Below, piece by piece: positions 62,458 through 64,000 of a DNA stretch of 64,000 nt; positions within the stretch are counted from its first letter, which is position 1, and each line of letters starts with the position of its first letter. The stretch lies in NCBI RefSeq assembly GCF_040373385.1, contig NZ_JBDXXH010000001.1:487483-551482 (forward strand), read 5' to 3'. A program made the position numbers and the translations under genes. Origin of the DNA: Nitratidesulfovibrio sp. Its GTDB lineage: Bacteria > Desulfobacterota > Desulfovibrionia > Desulfovibrionales > Desulfovibrionaceae. The notes under the pieces are model-generated. The model worked only from the letters and a program-made list of their open reading frames with translations. It was not told the origin of the DNA and searched no databases.

Positions 62458-63759
62458 ATGCCTCCGTTCCGTTCGCCTTCTGTCCGCCCGGCTACCCCGA
62501 ACCGCCCGTTCCGCCCATTCCTCCCGCTTCGTTGCGCCAGCCTGCTCCGCATGGCAGCGCTAGTGCTGCTGGGGGTGGTGTGCCTGGGGCGGCACGCCCT
62601 GGCCGGAGACGCGGCCCTGCCCGCCCCCGCATCGCAACCGTGGCACGAGGTGGAGGCCGCCGCGCGCGGCACCACGGTGCGCTTTCACATGTACGGCGGC
62701 ATGGCCACGGCCAACCGATACGTGGACGGGTTCGTGGCGCCGGAACTGGCGCGCCGCCACGGCATTACCCTGGTGCGGGCGCCCATGGACGCCCCGGTGT
62801 TCGTCAACCGGCTGCTGGCGGAAAAATCGGCGGGCCGCGCCACCGGCAGCATGGACCTGCTGTGGATCAACGGCGAGAACTTTCGCAACGCCCGGCTGGG
62901 CGGCGTGTTGTGGGGGCCGTATGCCCCGGCCCTGCCCAACATGGCCCTGACCGACCCGGTGCAGAGTGCCACCGACTTCGGCTATCCCGTGGACGGCTAT
63001 GAATCGCCCTACGGCCGCGCGCAACTGGTGCTGGAATACGATAGCGCACGCACCCCCGAGCCGCCGCGTACCGTGGCTCAACTGGGCGAGTGGGTGAAAG
63101 CCCACCCTGGCCGGTTCACCTATCCCCAACCGCCTGATTTCACCGGGTCGGCCTTCATCCGTCAGGCGTTCTACGCCCTTACCGGGGGGCACGCGCAGTA
63201 CATGCGCCCGCTGGACAAGGATCTGCTGGGCCGCAATGCCCCGGCCCTGTGGGCCTGGCTGCGCGATCTGGCCCCGCACCTGTGGCAGGCCGGGCGCGCC
63301 TATCCGCGCGATGCCGCCGCGCTGGACGGGCTGTTCGCGCGGGGCGAGGTGGATTTTTCCGTCTCGTACCACCCGGCGCACGCCCAGGCGCTGATCGACG
63401 ATGGCACCTACCCGGCCACGGTGCGCACCGTGGCATTGGACGACGGGGCCATCTTCAACACCCATTTCGTGGCCATACCGTTCAACGCGCCCAACAAGGC
63501 GGGGGCCATGGTTGTCGCCAACTTCCTGCTGTCGCCGGATGCGCAACTGGCCAAGATGGACCCGGCCTGGTGGGGCGATTTTCCGGCCATCGAGGTGGGG
63601 CGGCTGCCCGAAGAGTGGCGCGCGCGCTTTGCCGCCTTGAAGATGGGCGAGGCAACCCTGCCGCCCGACGTGCTGGCCCGGCGGGCCGTGCCCGAGATCC
63701 CCGCCGACTGGCTGGAGGCGCTGGAGCGTGGCTGGGATGCCGAGGTGCTGCGCAAGTAG
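62458..63759 (+). CDS. ABC transporter solute-binding protein, YnjB type
   Basis: A 433-residue exported binding protein with a signal peptide (hydrophobic about residues 34-46, cleavage near HALAGDAA). The body resembles the COG4134 (YnjB) group: TVRFHMYGGMATANRYVDGF, DLLWINGENFRNARLGGVLW, FTYPQPPDFTGSAFIRQAFY and FVAIPFNAPNKAGAMVVANF. The cognate YnjC/YnjD permease and ATPase would be expected downstream, outside the window. The substrate of the family is not settled; thiamine and other small solutes have been proposed. GGGAGA precedes ATG 62458. The 62276-62457 spacer shows no other gene. Confidence 0.85.
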   Translation: MPPFRSPSVRPATPNRPFRPFLPLRCASLLRMAALVLLGVVCLGRHALAGDAALPAPASQPWHEVEAAARGTTVRFHMYGGMATANRYVDGFVAPELARRHGITLVRAPMDAPVFVNRLLAEKSAGRATGSMDLLWINGENFRNARLGGVLWGPYAPALPNMALTDPVQSATDFGYPVDGYESPYGRAQLVLEYDSARTPEPPRTVAQLGEWVKAHPGRFTYPQPPDFTGSAFIRQAFYALTGGHAQYMRPLDKDLLGRNAPALWAWLRDLAPHLWQAGRAYPRDAAALDGLFARGEVDFSVSYHPAHAQALIDDGTYPATVRTVALDDGAIFNTHFVAIPFNAPNKAGAMVVANFLLSPDAQLAKMDPAWWGDFPAIEVGRLPEEWRARFAALKMGEATLPPDVLARRAVPEIPADWLEALERGWDAEVLRK

Positions 63760-63811
63760 CCCGCCGCTCCGGTCCCGAATGGGGGCGAGTTGTGCTTGAT
63801 GACGCAATGCG

Positions 63812-63840
63812 GGGGCCGCTTCCGAAGGGGGGCGGCCCTT
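63812..63840 (+). terminator. Terminator-like hairpin after the YnjB-type gene
   Basis: Arms GGGCCGC / GCGGCCC followed by TTG. The weak T run makes it uncertain, and a downstream transporter gene could still be co-transcribed. Confidence 0.5.
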
Positions 63841-63928
63841 GTGCGTGGGCGGGGGAAAATGCGGGACGGGGGAGGTCGGAGGGGGGCAGCGGAGCCGGGC
63901 ACGAAAACGAGGGGTGGCAGGGCAAACA

Positions 63929-64000
63929 GTGCGGACAGGTGAGCCGTGCGGACAGGTGAGCCGTGCGGACAGGTGAGCCGTGCGGACAGGTGAGCCGTGC
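63929..64000. repeat. 17-bp tandem repeat running to the window edge
   Basis: The unit GTGCGGACAGGTGAGCC repeats four times exactly from 63929 and continues into the end of the window. The unit is not a multiple of three, and the array lies outside the assigned genes. Confidence 0.95.

Overview
The window is GC-rich, densely coded DNA that looks like a chromosome segment of a Desulfovibrionaceae sulfate reducer (Desulfovibrio/Nitratidesulfovibrio type). The grounds are a periplasmic, twin-arginine-exported selenocysteine formate dehydrogenase with its own MobB, a scattered FdhE-FdhD-MobA-MoaA maturation operon, a lactate-type (LldR-like) regulator with an FMN hydroxyacid dehydrogenase, PerR with a catalase, and many orphan solute-binding proteins, chemoreceptors and two-component systems. 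This placement is inferred from gene content and protein style, not from a database search.

Layout. 1-4.3 kb: end of an ABC importer ATPase, then a translationally coupled pair, a radical SAM protein and a molybdopterin oxidoreductase carrying a C-terminal class I glutamine amidotransferase domain. 4.6-7.9 kb: periplasmic binding protein coupled to a sensor kinase. 8.1-11.5 kb: catalase, PerR and a TerC-family membrane protein. 11.9-18 kb: two very small transcription units with their own promoter-like and terminator signals, a DksA-like zinc protein, a membrane spermidine-synthase-like protein, CreA, two exported proteins and a membrane-anchored MsrB. 18.4-22.2 kb: fdhE-fdhD-mobA-moaA, coupled by stop/start overlaps. 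22.4-29.1 kb: two CstA-family (peptide/pyruvate) transporters with a LytS/LytTR-type two-component system. 29.3-35.3 kb: a two-gene unit with a CsgG-like lipoprotein, then a binding protein / kinase / receiver-STAS signalling operon. 35.6-37.4 kb: an exported thioredoxin-like protein and a transposase-derived protein that has lost catalytic aspartates.

37.9-43.1 kb: formate dehydrogenase fdhA (in-frame TGA at 38811 read as selenocysteine), fdhB, and mobB fused to a cysteine cluster. 44.0-50.7 kb: exported metallo-beta-lactamase-fold protein, a chemoreceptor, a sigma-54 activator with a cysteine-cluster PAS domain, a NifX-like protein, a pseudo-receiver and an HMA-like protein. 51.0-53.6 kb: chemoreceptor plus CheW. 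53.8-54.9 kb: CadC-type metal repressor plus DUF3124 protein. 55.0-58.5 kb: repeat-rich spacer, then LldR-like regulator, FMN hydroxyacid dehydrogenase and TauE-type permease. 58.8-63.8 kb: exported protein, YitT-family membrane protein, and two solute-binding proteins (TRAP DctP type and YnjB type).

The most interesting new structure I can support is a small sigma-54 regulon. Two near-consensus -24/-12 promoters (46962-46977 minus, 49512-49527 plus) each have an inverted repeat of the form TGCAA-AAYR-TTGCA centred about 112 bp upstream, and both flank the sigma-54 activator gene at 47165-48748. A third, slightly imperfect copy lies at 11785-11798. Other points worth checking are the oxidoreductase-amidotransferase fusion, a kinase with a four-cysteine insert between HAMP and PAS, an FdhD lacking the usual CxxC, a degenerate IS1595-type protein, and many short tandem repeats.
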